Below, piece after piece: positions 1 to 6,877 of a DNA stretch of 17,365 nt; position 1 is the stretch's first letter; every line of letters begins with the position of its first letter. The DNA is taken from the NCBI GenBank assembly GCA_937877535.1, contig CALFJF010000031.1:1-17365 (forward strand), written 5' to 3'. Under the pieces are notes generated by a model. That model worked only from the letters and a program-made list of their open reading frames with translations, was not told where the DNA came from and did not search any database. Position numbers and translations under genes: made by a program. The stretch is from an uncultured Treponema sp. (GTDB taxonomy: Bacteria > Spirochaetota > Spirochaetia > Treponematales > Treponemataceae).

Positions 1-664
1 CAGAAGGCCCGTTACCGTCAGCTGTTGTTTCATCTGGCGTCGTAGCAGTTCCAGTCGTGCCACCGCTGCCACTACTGCCACTTCCTGTGGTTGTAGTGCC
101 GCTGGTTGCATCCTCCTCCCAAATGACTTCCGCAACCCAAATTCCGCTTTCGGTCGCGCCAAGGCGGACTTCCGAGCCTTTTGTCACCGTGAATGTTTCG
201 GACATAAGGTCGCCGTTCGTGCCGTCAGTCTTGGTTGTTTTTATCGTTCCTACCGTTTTGGTATCTCCAGAAACAACTGTTATCGTTCTATCAGTATTCG
301 TATTGAAGAACTTCACGGTCAATTTCGTGCTGGGAGCAGAATCGAATTTCATGTAGACATTGTATTTGCCACCACTAGTATATAATGCACCCCCAAGATT
401 CCAACGGTTTTCCGTCTTGGTTTCCGTTCCCGTGTTGTATTTTCCAGTGTCGAAGTGCTTCTTTGTTCCGACAGAATATGCAATCGGGGAGGTGAACTTG
501 TACTCAACGACGCTCGTTGTGTCAGTGTCAGTTGGATATGCCGGCGAACTTCCCTCCGTGGTCGGCTTTATTGAGAGCGGGAAAGTAATTGCAGTCGCAC
601 TCCCCGGGTCGTCAGAACCTCCCTTATCGGTAGTAATCGTTAAACGAACGCCGACCAATAACAA
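1..664 (-). CDS. Partial secreted/surface beta-sandwich protein, no credible start; runs off the left edge
   Basis: Function is not recognised. The minus frame is open from the mscS stop to the window edge. It encodes a Thr/Ser-rich protein that begins around VGVRLTITTDKGGSDDP. A beta-rich region follows (KYNVYMKFDS, KLTVKFFN, RTITVVSGDTKTVGTI, then ETFTVTKGSEVRLGATESG and WVAEVIWEE). It ends in a Gly/Ser/Thr linker (TGSGSSGSGG) that normally leads to a further domain beyond the edge. The pattern resembles the beta-sandwich modules beside pectate-lyase-type catalytic domains, by inference. The first in-frame ATG is deep inside the domain; only TTG codons (662-664, 656-658) precede the shared motif, with no Shine-Dalgarno and no signal peptide. 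A hairpin terminator separates it from mscS. Its first 50 bases repeat, inverted, at 16461-16510. It could be a silent cassette, a 5'-truncated gene or a gene with an unusual start. Confidence 0.5.
   Translation of the reverse strand, partial: MLLVGVRLTITTDKGGSDDPGSATAITFPLSIKPTTEGSSPAYPTDTDTTSVVEYKFTSPIAYSVGTKKHFDTGKYNTGTETKTENRWNLGGALYTSGGKYNVYMKFDSAPSTKLTVKFFNTNTDRTITVVSGDTKTVGTIKTTKTDGTNGDLMSETFTVTKGSEVRLGATESGIWVAEVIWEEDATSGTTTTGSGSSGSGGTTGTATTPDETTADGNGPS
607..656 (-). repeat. 50-bp repeat, left copy; inverted partner at 16461-16510
   Basis: Read on the minus strand, this block matches the plus strand of 16461-16510 at 46 of 50 positions. It has an 11-base identical head (GGTCGGCGTTC), a variable middle and a 30-base identical tail. 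All four differences are transitions. Both copies mark the point where an outward-facing frame (..TTDKGGSDD..) begins, and the sequence diverges immediately on either side. Confidence 0.85.
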
Positions 665-690
665 AGACGACGAGATTCGTCGTCTTTGTT
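660..690. terminator. Hairpin terminator after mscS
   Basis: A perfect 14-bp stem (AACAAAGACGACGA, 660-673, with its complement 677-690) has a 3-nt loop. It begins 7 bases after the mscS stop, reading minus. The T-rich tail is better on the plus side (TTTTG) than on the minus side (TTATTGG), so it may work in both directions or mainly as a 3'-end stabiliser on the mscS side. It leaves no room for a promoter for the leftmost frame. Confidence 0.7.
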
Positions 691-697
691 TTGTAAT

Positions 698-1660
698 CTA
701 CGAATTGGCGGGGTTGTCGTTGAGAATGGAAACGTTGATTCTCTTGTATGTGTAGTCGATGTCGGGGTTTTCGCTGCAAAGTTTTGTGAACGCAATGAAC
801 ACTTCGTTTTTTACGGTAATCAAATCTTGCCGTTTGAACCATACGTTCAAACTTATCTCAACGCCTGTGTCGCCAAAGCCTGTGTACACGGCGACTGGCG
901 CGTGGTCTGGGTCGTTTTTGATAACGCTTGGGCATTTTGCAGGAACCGTCATAAGAGCCGTCAACGCTTTTTCCAAATCGCACTCGTAACTCACTTCGAG
1001 TGGGAAACTAAATCGCCGAAGGTCAAAAGTTGCGTAATTCATCAATTTTGTGTTGATAATCGTTGAGTTTGGAATGCGGATAAGTTGATTATCGAGCGTG
1101 TGGATTTTTACGGAAAGAAGGCCGATTTCGTCCACCGTTCCAGAAACGCCGTCAACTTCAATAAAATCGCCGATTTTCATCGTTTTTTCGGTAAGAACAA
1201 AAAGCCCCGAAATCAAATTGCTCACGCTCGTTTGGGCGGCAAAACCTACGGCAAGTCCCGCAACTCCCGCCGCTCCCCAAATCGCGCTCACGTTGATTCC
1301 AAATAAACTCAAAATGTAAACGCCGATTGCAACATAAAAAACGTAACTCACGAATTTTGTGATAATGCTCACCGTGTGCGCTTCGAGTCGTTTTTCCGCG
1401 CCTTTTTTGATAATCGAGCGAATAACTCGATAAACGATGTAAAAAATAATAATGGCGATTACCGCCGTTACAAGTTTAACGATGTTTCCGACGGTGAAAA
1501 ATTTTGCCACTTCGTCAGCCAAAAAAAGCGAGCGCGTTTGATAAATCGCCTGCTGAAACGCAGTTTTTGCTTCTTCCGCCGCTTCCGCTGATGATTGCGA
1601 AAAGGCAAACGCAGAAAGCGCAAACACTCCCGCTCTGCCAATCATTTTCTTAAAATTCAT
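698..1660 (-). CDS. MscS-family mechanosensitive channel
   Basis: A small-conductance mechanosensitive channel in the inner membrane that vents solutes on hypo-osmotic shock. The 320-residue protein has a hydrophobic, Ala-rich N-terminus (about 1-28, ending SSAEAA) that looks like a cleavable signal. Membrane helices lie at about 57-79, 101-123 and 127-157. The last is the Gly/Ala-rich pore helix (GAAGVAGLAVGFAAQ) running into the typical KIGDFIEVDGVSGTV beta domain, and an alpha/beta C-terminal region follows. Length matches the short MscS class. The start is supported by AAGGAG nine bases upstream. It lies 52 bases downstream of nth on the same strand, so the two may be co-transcribed. The family is clear; the specific paralogue is not. 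Confidence 0.93.
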   Translation of the reverse strand: MNFKKMIGRAGVFALSAFAFSQSSAEAAEEAKTAFQQAIYQTRSLFLADEVAKFFTVGNIVKLVTAVIAIIIFYIVYRVIRSIIKKGAEKRLEAHTVSIITKFVSYVFYVAIGVYILSLFGINVSAIWGAAGVAGLAVGFAAQTSVSNLISGLFVLTEKTMKIGDFIEVDGVSGTVDEIGLLSVKIHTLDNQLIRIPNSTIINTKLMNYATFDLRRFSFPLEVSYECDLEKALTALMTVPAKCPSVIKNDPDHAPVAVYTGFGDTGVEISLNVWFKRQDLITVKNEVFIAFTKLCSENPDIDYTYKRINVSILNDNPANS

Positions 1661-1712
1661 TTGATTTTCTCCTTATCCAAAAAGGTTTTTCTTTGGAATT
1701 TTTCGCTCTATT

Positions 1713-2381
1713 TTATTGATTTTTCGCGTTTTTGTCAGATGTTTTGGAAATGCCGTTTTTGGCGCAAACGTCAAAAATAAAACATTCTTTGCATTTTGGA
1801 TTTCGCGCGGTGCAAACGTAACGCCCGTGAAGCAAAAGCCAATGGTGCGCCCTGTTCAAAAATCTGTGAGGAATGCGGTCAAGAAGCCGTTTTTCAATTT
1901 CCGTTGGAGAGCCGTCCTCGCAAAGCCCCATTCGCGGGCCAACTCTTTGAATGTGCGTGTCAACGGGCATCGTCGGCTCGTTCCAAACAACGTTCAAAAC
2001 AACGTTTGCGGTTTTTCGTCCCACGCCAGGAAGCGTTACGAGCGAATCAAAATCGTGCGGAACAGAGCCGCAAAAGTCCAAAACGAGTTTTTCGCTCAAC
2101 GCGATTATATTTTTTGATTTTGTGGAAGAAAGACCGATTGGGCGAATGAACTCGATGAGTTTTTCGCGTCCGAGTTTTAGCATTTTTTCGGGCGTGTCGG
2201 CGATTTCAAACAATTTTTGCGTGTTTTCGTTTACGCTTTTGTCGGTCGCTTGCGCCGAAAGAACCGTTGAAACAAGCAGCGTGTACGGATTTTTCCAAAC
2301 AAGTTCGCATTTTGGCTCTGGATTTTTTTGAAAAAAACGCTCCATTATTTCTTCGATTTTTTCGTTTTCGAGTAAATTCAT
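1713..2381 (-). CDS. nth: Endonuclease III (DNA glycosylase/AP lyase)
   Basis: A base-excision repair enzyme that removes oxidised pyrimidines and nicks abasic sites. The 222-residue protein carries the helix-hairpin-helix LPGVGRKTANVVLN with the catalytic lysine at residue 123. The catalytic aspartate is in MPVDTHIQRV (residue 141). A C-terminal [4Fe-4S] cluster follows the family spacing C-x6-C-x2-C-x5-C (Cys190, 197, 200, 206). The early helices contain the family motif LLVSTVLSAQATD. Size is close to the E. coli enzyme. The ATG is preceded by GAGAGGAAAC, a good ribosome-binding site. mscS follows on the same strand; the gene upstream is separated by a terminator, so nth probably starts its own transcript. 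Confidence 0.97.
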   Translation of the reverse strand: MNLLENEKIEEIMERFFQKNPEPKCELVWKNPYTLLVSTVLSAQATDKSVNENTQKLFEIADTPEKMLKLGREKLIEFIRPIGLSSTKSKNIIALSEKLVLDFCGSVPHDFDSLVTLPGVGRKTANVVLNVVWNEPTMPVDTHIQRVGPRMGLCEDGSPTEIEKRLLDRIPHRFLNRAHHWLLLHGRYVCTARNPKCKECFIFDVCAKNGISKTSDKNAKNQ

Positions 2382-2412
2382 GTTTCCTCTCGATTGGTTC
2401 GATTTTTTTCGA

Positions 2413-2440
2413 TAAAAAACGCCCCCGTTTGGGAGCGTTT
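2413..2440 (-). terminator. Rho-independent terminator of the 191-aa secreted protein gene
   Basis: On the minus strand the stem AACGCTCCC pairs across a 4-nt AAAC loop with GGGGGCGTT and is followed by a run of six T. It lies about 28 bases past the stop of the gene ending at 2468 and just before nth, so it insulates nth from that gene. Confidence 0.85.
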
Positions 2441-2467
2441 CATTAAAATCTGTTCAAAAACTCAAAA

Positions 2468-3043
2468 TTAGTTTGACGCTTCGACTTTTATGATTCGGTG
2501 TCCGTTTCCAAGAATCGTGTACGTTCCTTTTGGAGCGTTTGTAACCGAAATCTGCGTTGGTGCTTCGTCCTGCGACAAATTGTTGACAGAAGCAAGCAAT
2601 GTTCCAGCCGCATCGTAAATTGCCACACAGCGCGCAGGCGATTTTCCGCCGTTGCCCTGAACTGTAAGCGTAATAGTTGCCGCGTCGTTAATCGTCACGG
2701 AATATTCCGCTTTGCGCTTTTTTGCCAGATTTTCGACTCTCGCAGAATCCGCGCAGTTGTGATACAGTGCCGTCTGTCCGTTTTCGGTCTTGAACTTGCA
2801 CTCACCTTTTTCCAAAGCAAACTGAGCACCTTTTGACCCTGCCACTGGCTCAAGAACGATTTGCTTTTTGAAATTCATTATGTCAGGACCGATTTTTGAT
2901 TTTGGTGCTTTTGCCCATTCCCACGTTGCTTTTACGCTACCTGCTTGCGCTGGAGTTCCGCCTCCGTTTGCCTGCGCCTGTGCGAAGAGAAGTCCTCCGC
3001 TCAACAAAAGTGCCGCTGCTCCTGCAATAAATCCTTTGAACAT
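2468..3043 (-). CDS. Small secreted beta-sandwich protein, function unknown
   Basis: A 191-residue exported protein with a clear signal peptide (hydrophobic core about 4-20, likely cut near LLFAQA at 20-23) and then a Gly/Gln/Ala linker. The rest is one predicted beta-rich module. Its second half (YSVTINDAATITLTVQG, then VAIYDAAGTLLASV, then QISVTNAPKGTYTILG and RIIKVEAS) has the strand pattern of sandwich modules found beside polysaccharide lyases. I recognise no catalytic motif, so it may be a free-standing binding module or envelope protein. Two cysteines at mid-chain (in GECKF and HNCAD) could form a disulphide. A very strong ribosome-binding site (AAGGAGGAG) and its own promoter and terminator suggest a well-expressed single gene. 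Confidence 0.8.
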   Translation of the reverse strand: MFKGFIAGAAALLLSGGLLFAQAQANGGGTPAQAGSVKATWEWAKAPKSKIGPDIMNFKKQIVLEPVAGSKGAQFALEKGECKFKTENGQTALYHNCADSARVENLAKKRKAEYSVTINDAATITLTVQGNGGKSPARCVAIYDAAGTLLASVNNLSQDEAPTQISVTNAPKGTYTILGNGHRIIKVEASN

Positions 3044-3079
3044 TTTGTTCTCCTCCTTGTTTGGAAATCTTTACTTTTT

Positions 3080-3085
3080 ATTATA
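3080..3085 (-). promoter_or_regulatory. -10 box of the 191-aa secreted protein promoter
   Basis: A perfect TATAAT on the minus strand lies about 37 bases before the ATG at 3043, leaving room for a short leader carrying AAGGAGGAG. A T-rich tract is upstream, but I see no good TTGACA-like -35 box at the usual spacing. Confidence 0.55.
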
Positions 3086-3144
3086 ACGCGAGGTTAGAAA
3101 AAAGAAAAAGAAATTTCCTACCGCAATTTGTCTAATTCCGCACT

Positions 3145-5049
3145 TTAGCTTTCTGAGATTTTCTCCGCGAGTTTTTTTGCAAGCGCAGGATTTTCCATTG
3201 CAAGTTCCAAAAAGTAATTTTCATACATAATTTCGAGCCGTTCGCTTTTTGAGCCTTTTGAATTTGCGCGTTGCTTCCATTTTTTTGCAAATTCTCCCAT
3301 AAGCGACTCGGCATCTTCTCCAAACGCCCACTCAAACTCCGCTTGATGAGAACTGTAGTCCATTTTTTGCAGCCCGCCTTCGAGTGGATAGGGCGCAAAA
3401 ATCTCCGCCGCTTCCAAAGCCATTGCAACTTTGGGAACGACCGCTCGCTCAAAAACAAGTTTGCTTGCGCCAAATGCTCTAAGTTGCGCGTTTAGCGTTG
3501 GCGCGTGTCCTGCCAAAAAAAATCGCACGCCTTTTTTGTTCAATTCTTCCCAAAGTTCCACAAGTCGCTCCGAAGCGGTTGCATCCACGCTCGAAATTCC
3601 GCTTGATTCTACGACGATGACTTTTGTTTCTTTTTGTGCGGATTCTATTACGTCAACGAAAAATTGCTCGATGTTTGCGTAAAAAAGCGGAGCGGAAAAT
3701 TTGTAAATGACAACGCCTTTGACTTTTTGAGCCGCGCTTCCAAGCCTAGAAAGCGAATACCAGCCGCGCATTCCTGGAATTACGCCCAAAAAATCCGTGG
3801 AAGGTCGCGCTTGCCGAAACATAAACGTGGCTGCAGAAAGAAATGCGCCAACCAAAACGCCGTAAATCGTTCCAAGAAAAAGAACCGAAAAAAATGCTCC
3901 GTAAAAAATAAAAAATTCTATTTTGTCGAGTTTTCTTAGTTTTGAAGCGAGTCGAAATTCGAGCGTGCCTAAAAGCGCGGCAACCACAATTCCAGAAAGC
4001 ACGGGAATGGGAAGATACGCAATAAATCCCGTGCCAAATGCAAGAATTGCACACATTGCCGCCGCCGCAGAAATCGAAACAATTTGAGAAGACGCGCCTA
4101 ATTGCAACGCGATTGCGCTTCTGGAAACGCTACCGTTTACGGGGCAACAGCCAGAAATCGCGGAAGCCGCATTTCCTGCCGCGTAAGCCAAAATTTCCCG
4201 CCGATTGTCGATTTTTTCGTTTTTCTTTCGCGCAAAATTTTTGGAAGCAAGGAGCGTTTCCGAAAAAATCACCACGGCAATCGAAAAACTCGGAACGATT
4301 ATTCCGTGAAAATCGAGCAAAAGCGAAAAATCAGGAAGCGCGAATTGTGGCAGCCCCGACGGAACGCTCGGAAGCGTTTTGACTCCGTGTTCGTCTAAAT
4401 GAAACAAAAACGTTATTGCCGCGCCAAGAAACATCACAAAAACTTGCACGGGGATTTTGGGCGCGATTTTTTTTGAAACAAGAATGAGCGCAATCGTTCC
4501 CGCTCCAAGAAAAAACGACAAAGCGGAAAAATGAGCCGTCTGCTCAAAAAGGTGTGAAATGAGTTCAAGGGCATCTCCTCTGCCCGCGTCTCCGCCAAAC
4601 AGTTTTGGAAATTGCATGAGGATAATCGTAGTTCCGATTCCAGAAATAAAGCCGCCCATGACTGGCTCTGAAATGAATTTGAGCGCGCGATTTGCTTTGA
4701 GCGCGTAAAACGCGAGCAAAAAAAGCGAAACTGCAAAAGACACGGCGGGAGAAATTCGCAACGCCTCGCGAGAAGACGGTAAAATCGCAAGCGACGATAA
4801 CATTCCTCCAACTAAAGCCGCTGGAGCGGCATCAACTCCAAAGATAATTCTTTTTGAAGACGTGATGAGCGAAAAGCAAAAAATTGGAAGAAGCGAGCCG
4901 TAAAGCCCCGATTCTGGTGGCAAACCCGCAACAAGCGCGTATCCAATGCTGATTGGAATTGAAACGAGCGCGATGACGATTCCCACAAAAACGTCGCGAG
5001 AAACCGTTTTTATCAAAGGCGAGCGCGGTTCAGTTTTCAAAAAAATCAT
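3145..5049 (-). CDS. SulP-family (SLC26-type) anion transporter with STAS domain
   Basis: An inner-membrane anion carrier; family substrates include sulfate, bicarbonate and dicarboxylates, and the substrate here cannot be read from sequence. Of 634 residues, about 18-410 form the multi-helix transport domain with the family signatures IALVSIPISIGYALVAGLPP, near the N-terminus, and NGSVSRSAIALQLGASSQ (305-322). A cytoplasmic STAS domain follows at about 443-552, including SGISSVDATASERL. About 80 charged residues after the STAS domain have no domain I recognise. The ATG is preceded by GAGGA at about 8 bases. A TTGAAA/TGCAAT promoter candidate lies just upstream. The gene is monocistronic or loosely linked to mutT, from which it is separated by a fold-back repeat. 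Confidence 0.93.
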   Translation of the reverse strand: MIFLKTEPRSPLIKTVSRDVFVGIVIALVSIPISIGYALVAGLPPESGLYGSLLPIFCFSLITSSKRIIFGVDAAPAALVGGMLSSLAILPSSREALRISPAVSFAVSLFLLAFYALKANRALKFISEPVMGGFISGIGTTIILMQFPKLFGGDAGRGDALELISHLFEQTAHFSALSFFLGAGTIALILVSKKIAPKIPVQVFVMFLGAAITFLFHLDEHGVKTLPSVPSGLPQFALPDFSLLLDFHGIIVPSFSIAVVIFSETLLASKNFARKKNEKIDNRREILAYAAGNAASAISGCCPVNGSVSRSAIALQLGASSQIVSISAAAAMCAILAFGTGFIAYLPIPVLSGIVVAALLGTLEFRLASKLRKLDKIEFFIFYGAFFSVLFLGTIYGVLVGAFLSAATFMFRQARPSTDFLGVIPGMRGWYSLSRLGSAAQKVKGVVIYKFSAPLFYANIEQFFVDVIESAQKETKVIVVESSGISSVDATASERLVELWEELNKKGVRFFLAGHAPTLNAQLRAFGASKLVFERAVVPKVAMALEAAEIFAPYPLEGGLQKMDYSSHQAEFEWAFGEDAESLMGEFAKKWKQRANSKGSKSERLEIMYENYFLELAMENPALAKKLAEKISES

Positions 5050-5071
5050 TCAAAAATCCTCATTTGAAGAT

Positions 5072-5100
5072 ATTGCAAAATGTATGCTTTACCTTTTCAA
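5072..5100 (-). promoter_or_regulatory. Candidate promoter of the SulP gene
   Basis: On the minus strand, TTGAAA (5095-5100) is followed after exactly 17 bases by TGCAAT (5072-5077), a 4/6 match to the -10 consensus. The implied transcript start leaves a leader of roughly 15-20 bases that includes the GAGGA ribosome-binding site. Confidence 0.45.
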
Positions 5101-5134
5101 CCTTGGGAAATGTTACGGAAAGTATGCTGGAAAT

Positions 5135-5159
5135 GGTGATTTCGACAGGCTCAACCACC
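5135..5159 (+). repeat. Fold-back intergenic repeat, copy 1
   Basis: The 7-base arms GGTGATT and AACCACC (one mismatch) enclose the 11-base loop TCGACAGGCTC. It belongs to the family with copies at 11084-11106, 11123-11147, 16370-16392 and 16402-16428. It sits in the 132-base gap between mutT and the SulP gene, upstream of the SulP promoter. Confidence 0.75.
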
Positions 5160-5181
5160 GCACATTTTTCTTTAACACTCC

Positions 5182-5574
5182 TCATTTTTGTAAAATCTGT
5201 TCGATTGTGCTAAGGATTTTTTCGTCGGCGGGAAGAAAGCGCACGGAGCGAAGCGTTTGAGCGGAAAGCCAGCGCGATTGAGCGTGTTCTTTTAATGTGA
5301 GTTCGCCGTCCAAAATCGAACAAAGAAAAACGTGCATCGAAAGAAAAAATGTGCCGTAATCGTGTTCCACGTGTGTAATTTTTCTTTCCACACAAATTTT
5401 TGCACCGAGTTCTTCAAAAATTTCCCGTTTGAGCGCGTCCTCCGCAGATTCGCCGATTTCGATTTTTCCGCCAGGAAACTCCCACCAGCCTTGCCACTCA
5501 CCGCTTGCGCGTTCTGCCGCAAATACAAAACCGTTTTGAACAAGTATCGCTGCGGAAACTTCAATTTTCTTCAT
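5182..5574 (-). CDS. Nudix hydrolase, MutT / (d)CTP diphosphatase type
   Basis: A 130-residue Nudix enzyme of the MutT class, which hydrolyses oxidised or non-canonical nucleoside triphosphates in the cytoplasm. The Nudix box is complete (G36-x5-E42-x7-REIFEELGA, 50-58), preceded by WWEFPGGK as in 8-oxo-dGTP hydrolases. Near the end, QSRWLSAQTLRSVRFLPADEKIL matches the MutT pattern of a Trp-Leu segment followed by FLPAD. Length is typical of a single-domain MutT. There is no Shine-Dalgarno; instead TATACT lies 7 bases before the ATG, suggesting a leaderless transcript. The substrate (8-oxo-dGTP or another nucleotide) cannot be settled from sequence, so I give no symbol. Confidence 0.9.
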   Translation of the reverse strand: MKKIEVSAAILVQNGFVFAAERASGEWQGWWEFPGGKIEIGESAEDALKREIFEELGAKICVERKITHVEHDYGTFFLSMHVFLCSILDGELTLKEHAQSRWLSAQTLRSVRFLPADEKILSTIEQILQK

Positions 5575-5581
5575 GGCAAAA

Positions 5582-5587
5582 AGTATA
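5582..5587 (-). promoter_or_regulatory. -10-like TATACT just before the mutT start (leaderless candidate)
   Basis: TATACT on the minus strand is followed by 7 bases and then the ATG, which would place transcription start at or next to the start codon. No purine-rich ribosome-binding sequence is present. No clear -35 box is seen. Confidence 0.45.
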
Positions 5588-5616
5588 GCCTAAAAGCATT
5601 TGAATTGTGTTAAAAT

Positions 5617-5622
5617 TATAAT
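5617..5622 (+). promoter_or_regulatory. -10 box for the lipocalin-like gene
   Basis: A perfect TATAAT lies 19 bases before the ATG at 5642, with GGAGG (5632-5636) in the short leader. It is divergent from the mutT promoter. No well-spaced -35 box is visible. Confidence 0.5.
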
Positions 5623-5641
5623 TGTTTTTTTGGAGGTTTTT

Positions 5642-6187
5642 ATGAAAAAATTTTGTGTTGCATTTTTGATTTTTTTGACTGTTTCGGTTTTTGCCGAAGA
5701 ACAAAAAGACTCAACAAGTCAATCTTTGGAGGAATCGCTTGCGCCCATAAAGGAAGCGGGAAAAAATGCACTTGGAATCATTGGAAACGCAATCGGAGAA
5801 GCGGGCGATTTTTTTGGCGAAAAGGCGCGGTCGTTTTCTGCAAAAGCGTGTATTGGAACGTGGAAATTCAAAAACGGTAAAGCGGAAACAACAATAACGT
5901 GCAAAGAAGATGCAACGATGACCGTAATGCAAACGTCGCGCGGGACGGAACACGTTTGGCGTGGCTCTTTTTCGTCTACGCCGCGCTCAATTTCTTTTAG
6001 AGCGATGACAAAAAACTCAAAAACCTGGTTCACTCGCTCAACGGAGCAAATTGACGAAACATGGGAAATTTCTTTTCGCGCGGGAAGCAACGAACTTCGC
6101 GTAACGTCTGCTTCGATTCCAAAAGATTCAAACGGCTACGATTTTTTACAACCAACGATTTTTGTCCGCGAAGGCTCGGCAGAATAA
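5642..6187 (+). CDS. Small secreted lipocalin-like protein, function unknown
   Basis: A 181-residue exported protein. I start it at the ATG at 5642, not at the longer upstream frame at 5600, because GGAGG sits five bases before it and it opens a clean signal peptide (hydrophobic 4-18, likely cut at VFA-EE). A Gly/Ala-rich segment (about 36-66) may be helical. From about 70 a beta-rich domain begins with CIGTWKFKNG and continues with alternating strands (TITCKEDATMTVM, EHVWRGSFSS, SISFRAM, ETWEISFRAG, ELRVTSAS). A GxW near the start of a beta-barrel suggests a lipocalin-like or DUF-type ligand-binding fold, but no specific family is identified. It converges with the YbjN gene, and a long hairpin lies between them. 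Confidence 0.8.
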   Translation: MKKFCVAFLIFLTVSVFAEEQKDSTSQSLEESLAPIKEAGKNALGIIGNAIGEAGDFFGEKARSFSAKACIGTWKFKNGKAETTITCKEDATMTVMQTSRGTEHVWRGSFSSTPRSISFRAMTKNSKTWFTRSTEQIDETWEISFRAGSNELRVTSASIPKDSNGYDFLQPTIFVREGSAE

Positions 6188-6208
6188 AAAGCGCGAAAAG
6201 CAACAAAA

Positions 6209-6254
6209 ATTGCCACGATTCCGCCTGTCAAAAACACAGTTGAATCGTGGCAAT
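6209..6254. terminator. Long-stem hairpin between convergent genes
   Basis: A perfect 13-bp inverted repeat (ATTGCCACGATTC at 6209-6221, complement at 6242-6254) has a 20-base loop. It lies between the stop of the lipocalin-like gene and the stop of the convergent YbjN gene. The T-rich tail (TTTTTG) is on the minus side, so it mainly serves the YbjN gene. Confidence 0.65.
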
Positions 6255-6280
6255 CAAAAAAAACGCTCGTTTTGAAAACC

Positions 6281-6697
6281 TTAAATTGCGTCTTCGTCTT
6301 TTAGGCGGTCGTTAAATTCAAGGGTGCTACCGAGAAACCATTTGAGCGAATCGTTTAGATTTACCTCGTTTATGCCGCCTTCAAACGTAATGTAAAAATC
6401 GAGCATTATGATATTTTTTTCGTCCGTTTTCCAAAAATACGCGGTCGAAAACATTTTTGAATTATTCCAAACGTTCATAATGCGAGCCGCTCTGTTTTCG
6501 GAAAGAGTATCCGCTGCTTGCCACCGTGTGTTAAATCGAATTACAGATTTGTCTTCGTCAACCATAACGTAAAGATGAACGCCGTCCACATGAATTGCAA
6601 GGTCGTTGTCTTCGTCGATTTCGTTATCCTTGAATTTTTCATCCAAGAGTTCTTGAATCGTGTCCACAGAAACGTCTTCTTTTTCCAGAGTTTTCAT
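6281..6697 (-). CDS. YbjN-family protein (type III secretion chaperone-like fold)
   Basis: A 138-residue cytoplasmic acidic protein of the YbjN/DUF1790 type. The family has a fold like type III secretion chaperones and an ill-defined role in stress or signalling. I start it at the ATG at 6697, preceded by GAGG seven bases upstream, rather than at the longer frame at 6751, which would add a basic leader without a binding site. The domain is visible as TIQELLDEKF, the acidic strand-rich stretch with HVDGVHLYVMVDEDKSVIRF, and then NRAARIMNVWNNSKMFSTAY and LDFYITFEGGINEVNLNDSL. It is transcribed divergently from the TPR-like gene. The family call is from pattern only. Confidence 0.7.
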   Translation of the reverse strand: MKTLEKEDVSVDTIQELLDEKFKDNEIDEDNDLAIHVDGVHLYVMVDEDKSVIRFNTRWQAADTLSENRAARIMNVWNNSKMFSTAYFWKTDEKNIIMLDFYITFEGGINEVNLNDSLKWFLGSTLEFNDRLKDEDAI

Positions 6698-6783
6698 TTG
6701 CAAACCTCTTTTTGTTTTTCTAAAAAATAAGTTCGAGAATTTCCATTTCACAACAAATTCCGAACAAATTTAGTATATGAGAA

Positions 6784-6838
6784 ATCGGAGTGTTTGTAAA
6801 ATTGCAAAACTCTTTTGATTTTACAATTTGAGTCCGAT
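6784..6838. repeat. Inverted repeat between divergent genes (possible operator)
   Basis: There are two nested pairs of arms: ATCGGA (6784-6789) with TCCGAT (6833-6838), and TTGTAAAAT (6794-6802) with ATTTTACAA (6818-6826). It is the only strong dyad in the intergenic region between the divergent YbjN and TPR-like genes and lies just upstream of the TATAGT box of the latter. It could be a regulator site or an RNA hairpin. Confidence 0.5.
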
Positions 6839-6863
6839 TCTCGCACGGAAGTTCAAAATGCGT

Positions 6864-6869
6864 TATAGT
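6864..6869 (+). promoter_or_regulatory. -10-like TATAGT before the TPR-like gene (leaderless candidate)
   Basis: TATAGT ends 8 bases before the ATG at 6878, which has no Shine-Dalgarno. This is the spacing expected for a leaderless transcript. Confidence 0.45.
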
Positions 6870-6877
6870 AAATCGGT

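Noticed and set aside
57..755. Plus-strand frames of 99 and 131 codons in the left edge
   Set aside because: They are antisense to the minus frame that shares TTDKGGSDD with the right edge and has a typical Gly/Ser linker. Their Val/Pro-rich translations are what the complement of a Thr/Gly-rich gene gives.
3132..3473. Minus-strand 113-codon frame at the end of the SulP gene
   Set aside because: It is a different frame within the STAS and tail coding region, with Lys/Arg/Gln-rich shadow composition and no ribosome-binding site.
5600..5641. An upstream start for the lipocalin-like gene at 5600
   Set aside because: It would add 14 residues before a complete signal peptide and start upstream of the TATAAT box. 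The ATG at 5642 has GGAGG at ideal spacing.
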